Shown here in pieces: positions 55,637 to 64,000 of a stretch of DNA of 64,000 nt. The position numbers and the translations under genes were made by a program. The stretch is from Noviherbaspirillum suwonense (GTDB lineage Bacteria > Pseudomonadota > Gammaproteobacteria > Burkholderiales > Burkholderiaceae_D): the NCBI RefSeq assembly GCF_900182955.1, contig NZ_FXUL01000032.1, positions 1-64,000 of the forward strand. The letters are read 5' to 3'. Each line of letters starts with the position of its first letter. Positions within the stretch are counted from its first letter, which is position 1. The notes beneath the pieces are model-generated. The model saw only the letters and a program-made list of their open reading frames with translations. It was not told the origin of the DNA and did not search any database.

Positions 55637-57175
55637 ATGTTTAAAAAAGTTCTCGGCCAATCGATAGAAAAGGCTGCGCCGGCCCCTTCGTCCGTGAATC
55701 CTGCGCTGGTGGAAAGCGCCGGGAACGTGCTGCATGCAGTTGCAGAACAGTTGCTGCAGGCACGGGGCGAGCTGTCGGTCTTCGGTTCCCGGCTGAACCG
55801 GTCCCTGCAACGCGAAGACTGGCCGCTGGCGACCAGGACTTTGCTCGACCTGGTGGAAACGTCGGCTGAACTGTCGACCCGCGTGACGCCCGCCAGGCAT
55901 GAGGCCGCCGATCATTTGCTATCCCGGCAGGCGCATTCCGCCGTAAGCGACGCCAGCGCCGCCGCCTGGAAGGGAAGCGTCAGCGCGCTGCTGGAAACCG
56001 GCATCCCGGCGCTGCTTCCGGCGGATGCGGCTATTGCGGAACAGGTACGGCAGGCAGCGCGTCAGGTCGAGAAGTCCGGACTGGACGAGACAGGCGAAGC
56101 GCTGGAACGTATCCACGCATTCGTGACTTCCTGCAACGGTCACGGCGCCAGCATCGACGCCAGGCAGGCGCTGTTGCTGGACGTGCTGCGCCAGCTCACC
56201 GCGAATGTCGCCGTGCTGTCGGAACAGGCATCGTGGGCGCATGGCCAAGTCGCAAACATCGAAAGCCTGCTGGCCGGGCCGCTGAGCGTCGACCTGCTGC
56301 AGGCTGCCATCGAGAACTTGAAAGATGTGGCGCAGCGGCAGGGGGATATCCGCAAGGACCGCGACAGCACAAGGGACTCGGTCGAACACATGCTGCAGGC
56401 CTTCTTGTCCAATCTCGACACGGTCGCCAGCGCGACCAGCCAGTACCATGCCAGGATCGGCGATTACGCCGAGCAGCTGGCGTCCGTGCTGACTGCCGAA
56501 CAGCTGCAGCCCATCCTGGCAGGCGTGCGCCGGGACACCGCGGCCGTGGAGGTGCAGGCCCGGACCGCGCGGGAGCAGGTCAGCGCTGCGCGTTCGGAAC
56601 TGCACGAGGCGCAGGCGCGGGTGCGGGCGCTGGAAGCCAAGCTCGAAGAAATGAGCGAGCTGGCAAGGGAAGATCCATTGACGAAAAGCCTGAACCGGCG
56701 CGGCATGATGGAAGCACTGGGCCGCGAGATGAATCGTTCAAAACGGTATCGGATTCCGCTGTGCATTGCCTTGCTGGACATCGACAACTTCAAGCAGCTC
56801 AATGACAGGCTGGGACATCAGGCTGGCGACAACGCGCTCGTGCACCTCGTCACGGTCATCAAGGCCACGCTGCGCCAGATGGACGTGATCGCCCGGTTCG
56901 GCGGCGAGGAATTCCTGCTGCTGCTGCCGAGCACCAGCCTGGATGACGCGATGCTGGCCGTCACCCGGATACAGCGCGAACTCACCCGTTCCATCTTCAT
57001 GCATGAACACCAGCGCGTGCTGGTGACCTTCAGCGCGGGCGCCGCGCTGGTCGACGGGAACGAGAGCCAGGACGGGCTCATCCAGCGGGTCGACGCGGCG
57101 CTGTACCGGGCCAAGCGCGAAGGCAAGAACCGGGTGGTGGCTGCCGATTGCGCTGCGGCCGAACTGGCTGCGTGA
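55637..57175 (+). CDS. GGDEF diguanylate cyclase
   Basis: A 512-residue cytoplasmic diguanylate cyclase, making c-di-GMP from GTP. A long helical N-terminal region (about residues 1-340) ends in a coiled coil (AREQVSAARSELHEAQARVR). The GGDEF domain at about 345-505 contains the DPLTKSLNRRG lead, DIDNFKQLND and the A-site RFGGEEFLLLLP, an active GGEEF variant. RQMD five residues upstream is the I-site for product inhibition. There is no membrane segment or known sensory domain; the N-terminal helices are reminiscent of cytoplasmic DGCs. It is followed by a chemoreceptor gene. Confidence 0.9.
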   Translation: MFKKVLGQSIEKAAPAPSSVNPALVESAGNVLHAVAEQLLQARGELSVFGSRLNRSLQREDWPLATRTLLDLVETSAELSTRVTPARHEAADHLLSRQAHSAVSDASAAAWKGSVSALLETGIPALLPADAAIAEQVRQAARQVEKSGLDETGEALERIHAFVTSCNGHGASIDARQALLLDVLRQLTANVAVLSEQASWAHGQVANIESLLAGPLSVDLLQAAIENLKDVAQRQGDIRKDRDSTRDSVEHMLQAFLSNLDTVASATSQYHARIGDYAEQLASVLTAEQLQPILAGVRRDTAAVEVQARTAREQVSAARSELHEAQARVRALEAKLEEMSELAREDPLTKSLNRRGMMEALGREMNRSKRYRIPLCIALLDIDNFKQLNDRLGHQAGDNALVHLVTVIKATLRQMDVIARFGGEEFLLLLPSTSLDDAMLAVTRIQRELTRSIFMHEHQRVLVTFSAGAALVDGNESQDGLIQRVDAALYRAKREGKNRVVAADCAAAELAA

Positions 57176-57540
57176 CAGACCGCTACGCCGGAATCGATGC
57201 AGGGACGGGAACTGGGCGACGTGCCATCCGATGAACTGGCAGGCTGAATCTGCCCACGCCGTCCGGATACAGGAAGCGACGATTTCCAGGCAACGCCGGC
57301 CGGCAAACCCGCGCCTCCATGCCGCGCCCGGGATCAGGCCGGCCGATATGCACGCCCAAGGCCGTGCGCAGAAACCCCATCAATCTGGCCGTGCATCGAA
57401 GTGGTGCATGGCGACTAAAGTTGTGCCCGTTTATTCCGTAATACCCACTGCGCACAAGGGCGCCTTTATCGAAAGACGGCATGTCGCCGGTCAGGAGAAC
57501 GTCCTTGCAACACTATATCAATACGAGGATAGACCCTGCC
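57176..57540. other. Intergenic region before the chemoreceptor gene
   Basis: About 365 bp with no supported gene. The chemoreceptor frame is open back to an ATG at 57481, but neither start has a good ribosome binding site. No repeat or RNA is visible. Confidence 0.3.
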
Positions 57541-59262
57541 ATGTCGTTCATAAGAAATGCTTCAATCGGCAAGAAGATTGCGATCTTTTTTGGCGTCGTG
57601 TTATTGGTTGCCACCATGACCACCGGTGTCGGGCTCTGGCAGCTGCACAAGATGACGGTTTCCACCGAAGAGCTGATGCACCGGCCATTGATGAAGGAAC
57701 GCCTGATCAGCGACTGGTACCGCATCATCTTCGCCGGCTCGCGGCGCAATGCCGCCATCGCCAAGAGCGCCGACAACAGCCTGGTCGCCTTTTTTGCCGA
57801 CGATGCCGCAAAGGGATCGAAGGAATCGGGCGAAATCCTGAAGCAGGTCGAGACCCTGTTGACCTCGGAAGAGGAAACCCGGCTGCTGAAAGAAATCGGC
57901 GTCGCGCGCGATTACTACCTTGCCCAGCGATCGGCCATCACCAAAGCCAAGCAGGCGGATAACGCAGAGGAAGCAACCAGGCTGCTGAACGAGAAATTCG
58001 TGCCGGCAGCAGCCCTGTACCAGGATAAGTTGCGCGACCTGCTCGCGATGCAGCGCCAGCAGATCGATGCCAACGCCGTTGCGATAGCGACTGCGTCGGC
58101 AACCAGCTTTCGCCTGCAGATCGCGTTTACCGTCTTCCTCACGCTGCTTGTCGTGTTCTGTGGATATGCGCTGAAGAAAAGCATCGTCGGTCCGCTGTCG
58201 TCCGCGGTCAATGTCGCGCGCCGCGTGGCCAAAGGCGATCTCGGCACCGAAGTCCAGGTCACTTCCAGGGACGAGGCTGGCCAGATGCTGGAAGCATTGG
58301 GCCAGATGAATCAATCGCTGCGCGGGCTCGTCGTCGAAATCATGCAGGGCGCCGGCACCATCGCGAGCGCCTCAAGCCAGATTGCGCAGGGCAATGCGGA
58401 GTTGTCTTCCCGTACCGAGCAGCAGGCGAGCGCACTGGAAGAGACGGCTTCGTCAATGGAAGAGCTGACGTCCACCGTCAAGCAGAATGCCGAGAACGCC
58501 CGCCAGGCGAATCAGCTGGCGGCGTCGGCGTCCGACGTCGCTACAAGGGGTGGAAACGTGGTGCACCAGGTTATCGGCACCATGGCGTCGATCGATGCGT
58601 CATCGAGAAAGATCGTCGACATCATCAGCGTCATCGATGGCATTGCATTCCAGACCAACATTCTTGCGCTGAATGCAGCGGTGGAAGCCGCCCGCGCCGG
58701 CGAACAGGGGCGTGGATTCGCAGTGGTGGCGACGGAAGTGCGCAGCCTGGCCCAGCGCAGCGCCGCCGCCGCGAAGGAAATCAAGACCCTGATCGGCGAC
58801 TCTGTCGAAAAGGTCAATGCCGGCAGCAAGCTTGTCGCGGAAGCGGGAAGCACGATGGAAGAAGTGGTCAGCAGCGTCAGGCGCGTTACCGACATGATGG
58901 GAGAAATCACCGCAGCGAGCCAGGAACAGAGCGCCGGCATCGAGCAGGTCAATCAGGCCATAACCCAGATGGACCAGGCCACGCAGCAGAATGCGGCTCT
59001 GGTCGAAGAGGCGGCGGCCGCCGCCGGCTCGCTGCAGGAGCAGTCGAGCCACTTGGCGCAAGTCGTGAGCGTGTTCCAGCTGGGCGGCAACATCGCATCG
59101 ACAGCTGCCATCCCAGCGTCCTTGCCTGGCGACTGGAAAGACGGAGCGGCACCCGTCCTGACTTCGACGCGTAAATCGGTCTCCGCACCCGCCCGCCTGC
59201 CCGCAGCGCCTCGCGAAAGGACCGCTGCTGGCAGCGATGCGGATGGATGGAGAGAATTTTAG
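57541..59262 (+). CDS. Methyl-accepting chemotaxis protein
   Basis: A 573-residue chemoreceptor of the Tar/Tsr layout. TM1 is at about residues 11-32 ([17 protein letters not shown]), a four-helix-bundle periplasmic ligand domain (4HB_MCP) extends to about 185, TM2 is at about 190-210 ([18 protein letters not shown]), then a HAMP domain and a long signalling hairpin. The hairpin tip is intact ([17 protein letters not shown]), so it should couple to CheA/CheW. Glu/Gln-rich methylation helices flank the tip ([16 protein letters not shown]). The ligand is unknown; proximity to aromatic-acid genes is only suggestive. Start 57541 is preferred because TM1 then begins normally. Confidence 0.92.
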   Translation: MSFIRNASIGKKIAIFFGVVLLVATMTTGVGLWQLHKMTVSTEELMHRPLMKERLISDWYRIIFAGSRRNAAIAKSADNSLVAFFADDAAKGSKESGEILKQVETLLTSEEETRLLKEIGVARDYYLAQRSAITKAKQADNAEEATRLLNEKFVPAAALYQDKLRDLLAMQRQQIDANAVAIATASATSFRLQIAFTVFLTLLVVFCGYALKKSIVGPLSSAVNVARRVAKGDLGTEVQVTSRDEAGQMLEALGQMNQSLRGLVVEIMQGAGTIASASSQIAQGNAELSSRTEQQASALEETASSMEELTSTVKQNAENARQANQLAASASDVATRGGNVVHQVIGTMASIDASSRKIVDIISVIDGIAFQTNILALNAAVEAARAGEQGRGFAVVATEVRSLAQRSAAAAKEIKTLIGDSVEKVNAGSKLVAEAGSTMEEVVSSVRRVTDMMGEITAASQEQSAGIEQVNQAITQMDQATQQNAALVEEAAAAAGSLQEQSSHLAQVVSVFQLGGNIASTAAIPASLPGDWKDGAAPVLTSTRKSVSAPARLPAAPRERTAAGSDADGWREF

Positions 59263-59326
59263 CCGCAGCGGGAATCAGGCAGCGGTGCGCCTCTTCTTAT
59301 CCTGGATCGAACGCGCATTTGCATGA

Positions 59327-59821
59327 GACAGGCGCTTTGCCGCCGAAGTCGGCGTGCCCGAGCATGTGATCGTCGACACCGGCCATCCGAACGGCAGGCG
59401 GATGCGCGACGATGCCGGTTTCGGCGATGCGCACAGCGCAAAAAACGCGCTGCTGATCGAAACCGGGCAGCACTTCTCGGCCCGTAGCCGGGACGTGGCG
59501 CTGGATGCCGCATGCCGCTTCCTGATCGTGACCGGCGCGGTGAGGGCCGAAGACCTCGAAAGCTTCCTGACCCAGGCGAAACCTGTCCGCCAGCGCGTCC
59601 TGCAGGTGACGCAGCCGGTCGTCGCCGAGACGATGGAGTTCGCGTTTACCGAAGATTTCCGCGGACTCGAATCGATCGCAACGGCCGGCACGGTCATCGC
59701 GCGCGACGGCGAGCGGGAAATTGTCACACCTTACGATAACTGCATCCTGATCCAGCCTTCGCTGCGGCATGTCGGCCCCGGCGTCACGGTCGTGCGGCTG
59801 GCAAGGGTGATGGACGTTTGA
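59327..59821 (+). pseudogene. Aspartoacylase/succinylglutamate desuccinylase (M14) C-terminal fragment
   Basis: About 160 codons matching the C-terminal end of the AspA/AstE zinc carboxypeptidase-like family: HVIVDTGHPNGRRMRDDAG, then NALLIETGQHF with the catalytic Glu, DVALDAACRFL, and a beta-domain PYDNCILIQPSLRH. The zinc-binding N-terminal half is missing; the frame hits a stop just upstream at 59324, and the only start is a GTG at 59354 without a ribosome binding site. It lies 65 bp after the chemoreceptor gene. A deletion has removed roughly half the gene, so it should be inactive. Confidence 0.7.
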
Positions 59822-60047
59822 TTGCGCAGATGCAGCGCGCCCGGAGGCAATCGCGTCGGTCGTGGGCGGCCGTGCGGGTCGCATGCAAGTATCGCGCATT
59901 GGTTTGTCATCGCGCTATCGTTGCGGCCGGCAGCGCTTGCGCCTGGCGGCATACACCCTAGAATAGTGCCGTCGTTTGCGCCGGCACTGCGCTGCAGTGC
60001 CGGCGGAGCGGCCGAGGCCCATCCCACTGGCACAAGGGGTATGCGCG

Positions 60048-62984
60048 ATGGAAGGATACTTTCTGCGGCGTCCGCGTACGCTGCGGCAATGGTCGGCCCT
60101 GCTGATGGCCGTCTGCCTGCTGCCCGCAACCGTGGCCACGCTGCTGCTGGCTTACCAGTCGTATCAGCGCGAACGCGTGCAGCTCGAACAGGCCACCTTG
60201 CAGACGGCAAGGGCGCTGGTGCTTGCCGTGGACCGCGAACTGGCCGGCATGGAAGCGGCGCTGCGGGTGCTGTCGACCTCGGTGCTGCTGCAGTCGGGCC
60301 AGATGCATGCATTCGACGCACAGGCGCGCGAGGCGCTGCATAGCCTGGGCGCAGGCGCCTACATCACCGTCAGCGATGCAGCCGGCCGGCAGCTGCTCAA
60401 TACGCGGCAGCCGCGGGGCGCCGCCGTGCCGCCCGGCGACGGGGCCGCGCAGGCGAGGGCGGTATTCGCCGCCGGCAGGACGGTGGTGTCCGGCGTGAGC
60501 CGCCTGCCTGCGCAACAAGGCCATGTGTTCAGCATCGGCGTGCCGGTGCGGCAGGACAGGCGCATCGTGTATGCGCTGTCGCTGGTCGTGCCGGCCGGCC
60601 AGGTGGGCGACATCCTGAAGCTGCAGAGGGTGCCGGCAACCTGGCCGGTCGCGATCCTCGACGATGGCGGCGTCATCGTTGCACGCAGCAAGGAAGGGCC
60701 GCGCTTCGTCGGCCAGCAAGCGATTCCCGCGCTGAAGCAGCGCGTTGCGCAGGACATCGAGGGCAAGCTGGAGGCGCAGACCCTGGAAGGCATCCCGGCG
60801 CTGATTTCCTACAGCCGTTCCCCGGTCTCGGCCTGGGCCGTGGCAATCGCCATTCCCGAGGCCGAACTGCTGCTGCAACTGACGCGGGCGATTGCCTGGA
60901 CGGTGCTCGGCGCGCTGCTCTTGTGGCTCGCCTGCCTGGTCCTCATCAGCCGGATCGGCGAACAGATCGCGCGCTCCATCCGGGCGCTGGCTGGCCCGGC
61001 CATGGCGCTCGGCTATGGGCAGCCGGTCCGTGTCGGTTCGCTGCCGCTGCGGGAGGCGAACGAGGTCGGGCATGCGCTCGGCCAGGCATCCGAACTGCTG
61101 CAGGCGCGCACCGCCGAGCGCGATCTCGCCGAACAGACCGCCGAAGCGCTGCGCAGCGCCAAGCAGCAGCTGGAGTACAACGAGACCCTGCAGCGGGCGA
61201 TATTCGAGCAGGCGCCGGACGCGCTGCTGCTGGTCGCGCCGGACGGGCGCATCGTCCGCGCCAACGAGCAGGCAGCGATTCTGTTTGGCTACAGCGCGCA
61301 GGCGCTGCTGGCCATGACGGTGGAAGACCTGGTGCCGCAAGCCATGCGGGAACGGCATACGGCACTGCGGCTGGCTTACCAGGCTGCGCCGTCGCGGCGA
61401 CCGATGGGCAGCGCGGCAACCCTTTCGGCCCGGCGCAACGACGCCACAAACTTTCCCGTCGACATCATGCTCAGCCCGCTGCGCGGCCTGCCGGCTGAAC
61501 TGGTGATGGTCACCGTGCGCGACATCACGGCACGCCGGCACGACGAGGATGCGCTGAGAGAAAGCGAAAAGCGTTTCCGTTTGACCATGGAGCATGCGCC
61601 GATCGGCATGGCCGTGGTGGCGCTCGACGGACGCTGGCTGGAAGTCAATGCCGCCATGTGCGAACTGCTGGGCTATGACAGGACCGCGCTTCTGGGCTTG
61701 CGTTTCCAGGACGTGACCCATCCGGAAGACCTGCAGGCCGACATGACGTTCGCGTCCCGCCTGCTTTCCGGCGAGATACGTTCCTACCAGATGGAGAAAC
61801 GCTATATCCGCAGGGACGGCGTCACGGTGCAGGCAATGCTGACAGGCTCGGTGGTGCGCGACGACAGCGGCCAGCCGCTCCATTTCATCGCGCAGGTGGA
61901 GGACATCACCGTCCGCAAGCGCGCGCAGCAACAACTTGCCACGCTCAACAAGCGGCTGGCGCTGGCCACGCGCGCCGGCGGAATGGGAGTCTGGGAATTC
62001 GACATCGAAGCGCGCTTGCTGTGGTGGGACGACCAGATGTATGCGCTGTACGGGATGCGCCCGGCCGAGGCGCCCGACCTGTACCAGGCCTGGCGGGCGC
62101 GGGTGGACCCGGCCGACCTTGGCCGGGTCGAGGCGCTGTTCGAGGAAGCGGTGCGCCACGGCGCACCTTATGCCACGCAGTTCGCCATTCTCCTGCCGGA
62201 CGGGGGGCGGCGCATGATCAGCGCCAACGGCGTGCTGTCGCTCGACGATAGGGGCGAACCGGTATGCATGACGGGCATCAACTGGGACGTCACGGAAAGC
62301 CTGCAGCGCGAGCAGGCGATCCGCGCCGCGCTGGAAGAAAAGAACACGCTGCTGCGCGAGCTGTACCACCGGGTGAAGAACAACCTGCAGGTGATCACCA
62401 GCCTGCTCACCCTGCAGGCGCGCGCCCTGGCCGACCGCGCCGCGCGGCTCGCACTGCAGGAAGGCGCCGACCGCGTGCGGGCGATGGCGCTGGTGCACGA
62501 GAAGCTGTACCAGTCAAAGAACCTGTCGTCGATTGCGCTGGATGCGTATATCGACGACCTGTGCCGGCAGCTGGGCAATGCCGCCGCCGCGAAAGCGCGC
62601 GGCATTGCCATCGACACCGCCGCCATCGGGGTGGAAGTCAGCCTGCAGACCGCGGTGCCGCTGGGACTCATCCTCAACGAACTCGTGGCCAACTGCCTCC
62701 GCCATGCCTTTCCCAACGCGCGCCACGGACGCATCACGGTGCGGCTGGAGAGGACGGAAAATGCAGTGTTGCAGTTGACTGTCGCCGACGACGGCGTTGG
62801 CTTGCCGCCCGGTAGCGATCCAGGCAAGTCGCACACACTGGGTCTAAAATTGGTTTACGCACTGGCCGGGCAGCTCGATGGCCGTTTTTTCATTGAAGGC
62901 GGGAAAGGCACCACCGCGCGCCTGACCTTCCCGGCAAAAGAAGCCGGCGCGCGTGCCGCACCCGCTGCGCTGTCCACGGCCTGA
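60048..62984 (+). CDS. Membrane PAS-PAS-PAS sensor histidine kinase (HisKA_2/HWE type)
   Basis: A 978-residue membrane sensor. TM1 is at about residues 16-38 (ALLMAVCLLPATVATLLL), an extracytoplasmic Cache-like domain to about 280, and TM2 near 283-305 (TVLGALLLWLACLVLI). Three PAS domains follow (starts near 385, 515 and 640, with PAC motifs such as VMVTVRDITARRHDE). The kinase is of the HisKA_2 type, with H-box LYHRVKNNLQVITSLL near 770 and HATPase motif LILNELVANCLRHAF. The ATG at 60048 has AAGGGG about 10 bases upstream. It is 72 bp before a response-regulator gene, its likely partner. Confidence 0.92.
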   Translation: MEGYFLRRPRTLRQWSALLMAVCLLPATVATLLLAYQSYQRERVQLEQATLQTARALVLAVDRELAGMEAALRVLSTSVLLQSGQMHAFDAQAREALHSLGAGAYITVSDAAGRQLLNTRQPRGAAVPPGDGAAQARAVFAAGRTVVSGVSRLPAQQGHVFSIGVPVRQDRRIVYALSLVVPAGQVGDILKLQRVPATWPVAILDDGGVIVARSKEGPRFVGQQAIPALKQRVAQDIEGKLEAQTLEGIPALISYSRSPVSAWAVAIAIPEAELLLQLTRAIAWTVLGALLLWLACLVLISRIGEQIARSIRALAGPAMALGYGQPVRVGSLPLREANEVGHALGQASELLQARTAERDLAEQTAEALRSAKQQLEYNETLQRAIFEQAPDALLLVAPDGRIVRANEQAAILFGYSAQALLAMTVEDLVPQAMRERHTALRLAYQAAPSRRPMGSAATLSARRNDATNFPVDIMLSPLRGLPAELVMVTVRDITARRHDEDALRESEKRFRLTMEHAPIGMAVVALDGRWLEVNAAMCELLGYDRTALLGLRFQDVTHPEDLQADMTFASRLLSGEIRSYQMEKRYIRRDGVTVQAMLTGSVVRDDSGQPLHFIAQVEDITVRKRAQQQLATLNKRLALATRAGGMGVWEFDIEARLLWWDDQMYALYGMRPAEAPDLYQAWRARVDPADLGRVEALFEEAVRHGAPYATQFAILLPDGGRRMISANGVLSLDDRGEPVCMTGINWDVTESLQREQAIRAALEEKNTLLRELYHRVKNNLQVITSLLTLQARALADRAARLALQEGADRVRAMALVHEKLYQSKNLSSIALDAYIDDLCRQLGNAAAAKARGIAIDTAAIGVEVSLQTAVPLGLILNELVANCLRHAFPNARHGRITVRLERTENAVLQLTVADDGVGLPPGSDPGKSHTLGLKLVYALAGQLDGRFFIEGGKGTTARLTFPAKEAGARAAPAALSTA

Positions 62985-63056
62985 TTTGTCGCGATCGCCG
63001 GCAGACAACGTCATTGAAGCACTGACGTGCAGGATCAAAAAAGTACAGGAGGAAAC

Positions 63057-64000
63057 ATGAACACCGTTACCGCCGCGCCCGGCAGTCCGGCGCCGCCCAG
63101 CATCCTGGTGGTCGAGGATGAAGCCGTCGTGGCGATGGACCTGCGTAGCCAGCTGGAAGACATGTGCTACCGCGTCTGCGCCATCGCCGACAATGCCCGC
63201 GAAGCCATTTCGCTGGCGCACAAGGAGCGTCCCGGCCTGGTGCTGATGGATATCGTCATCAAGGGCGCCATGGATGGCATCGAGGCCGCCGCGCAGATTG
63301 GGCGCAGCCTGCATATCCCGGTGATATTCCTGACTGCGTACAGCGACGAGAGCATGGTCGAACGGGCTGCCCGCACGAATGCCTACGGTTACCTGACCAA
63401 GCCGTTCCAGGCCAAGGAGCTGCGCGCCGCCATCGAGGTGGCCCTGCACAAGGCGCTGCTCGAGCGCCAGCTGCGCGAGTCCGAACAGTGGTTCGCGGCC
63501 ACCCTGCGCTGCGTCGGCGACGGCGTCGTCGCCACCCGCAGCGACGGCGTCGTGCGCTTCATGAACCCGGTGGCGGAAGCATTGCTCAGTTGCGGCGACG
63601 GCCAGGGCCTGGACCGCGACATCGGCGAGCTGATGCAGTTGCGCGACCGGCTCACTGGCGCGCCGCTGGAATCGCCCGTGCACCGGGCGCTGCGCGGCCA
63701 GACCGTCGTCGGCATCGACTTCGGCTCGATGCTGCTGGCCTGCGACGGCACGCAGGTGCCGATCGACGATTCCGCCTCGCCCATACGCGGCGACGATGGG
63801 GTTGCCCTGGGTGCGGTAGTCGTCTTTCGCGATGTGCGGGAACGGCTGGCCGCCGAAGCGAAGCTGCGGCAAAGCGAGGAACGGTTTCGCAACGCGTTCC
63901 ACTTCGCGCCGGTGGGCATGGCGCTGGTCGGCCTGGACCACCGCTTCCTGCAAGTCAACGGCGCCCTGAGCACGATCCTGGGCCGCAGCGAGGCTGAGCT
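63057..64000 (+). CDS. Response regulator with PAS output, cut by window end
   Basis: The first 314 codons of a gene that runs off the window. GGAGG precedes the ATG. Residues about 15-130 are a receiver domain: acidic VVEDEA, phospho-acceptor Asp in VLMDIVIKGAMDG (near residue 65), Thr in FLTAYSD and Lys in YLTKPFQ. A PAS domain follows (VGDGVVATRSDGVVRFMN, VVVFRDVRER) and a second one begins (RFRNAFHFAPVGMALV) at the edge. The downstream output, perhaps GGDEF/EAL or a kinase, is not visible. It should be phosphorylated by the kinase encoded 72 bp upstream. Confidence 0.88.
   Translation, partial: MNTVTAAPGSPAPPSILVVEDEAVVAMDLRSQLEDMCYRVCAIADNAREAISLAHKERPGLVLMDIVIKGAMDGIEAAAQIGRSLHIPVIFLTAYSDESMVERAARTNAYGYLTKPFQAKELRAAIEVALHKALLERQLRESEQWFAATLRCVGDGVVATRSDGVVRFMNPVAEALLSCGDGQGLDRDIGELMQLRDRLTGAPLESPVHRALRGQTVVGIDFGSMLLACDGTQVPIDDSASPIRGDDGVALGAVVVFRDVRERLAAEAKLRQSEERFRNAFHFAPVGMALVGLDHRFLQVNGALSTILGRSEAE

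Noticed and set aside
59958-62498. 846-codon minus-strand frame opposite the PAS histidine kinase
   Set aside because: His/Arg/Gln-rich translation typical of a shadow frame; the plus strand has complete kinase motifs and a ribosome binding site.
62844-63953. 369-codon minus-strand frame opposite the response regulator
   Set aside because: Overlaps a receiver domain with all phosphorylation residues; no domain in the reverse frame.

Overview
The window looks like Burkholderiales DNA, most likely from an Oxalobacteraceae-type betaproteobacterium. This is inferred from the high G+C coding sequence, the complete recBCD block, a Bug-type (TctC) binding protein, and a protocatechuate/gallate 4,5-cleavage module of the LigJ/LigK/GalD kind. 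It also holds a complete replicon backbone: a TrfA-like initiator (45087-46031), an iteron origin (about 44.24-45.02 kb plus copies at 46.03-46.10 kb), parA-parB (41154-42859), three palindromes that could be the partition site (40254-41055) and a large tyrosine recombinase (37637-39709). The molecule is therefore either a megaplasmid or chromid, or a chromosome carrying an integrated plasmid.

Layout. 0-3.5 kb: an IS4-type transposase remnant and a two-gene operon with an Hsp70/actin-like ATPase. 3.9-13.6 kb: a small alpha/beta hydrolase after the tightly overlapping recC-recB-recD block, with recC split into two frames. 13.9-15.5 kb: a divergent NERD-domain UvrD-like helicase. 15.6-18.6 kb: AT-richer orphan genes. 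18.8-31.3 kb: a defence-like cluster. It contains a DUF488 protein, an unknown 304-residue protein, a type III Res-like helicase-nuclease, a type III Mod-like methyltransferase, a UvrD helicase fused to an Fe-S nuclease, and a divergent sacsin/Hsp90-type ATPase with a DUF3883 end. 31.7-37.4 kb: a small membrane protein, an AAA ATPase, an IS66 remnant and several orphans. 37.6-46.1 kb: the replicon backbone. 46.6-51.9 kb: catabolism of 4-oxalomesaconate with its LysR regulator. 52-64 kb: signalling genes (two histidine kinases, a response regulator cut by the window end, a diguanylate cyclase and a chemoreceptor), with a truncated M14 deacylase between them.

The most interesting part is the 18.8-31.3 kb cluster. 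Its mix of methyltransferase, two helicase-nucleases and a GHKL ATPase resembles the logic of BREX or DISARM, but I do not recognise it as a named system. Three consecutive operon genes carry one lesion each: an amber codon in res, a shift at an A7 tract in mod, and an amber codon in the UvrD-nuclease. The divergent ATPase gene is intact. The system is therefore decayed, switched off, or affected by sequence errors. The recC frameshift adds to the last concern.

In the replicon block, five 22-23 bp spaced repeats beside an AT-rich stretch and a trfA-like gene mirror the organisation of RK2 oriV. The palindromes upstream of parAB share the core TTATTCCGCGC(A/G)GAATAA and are good centromere candidates.
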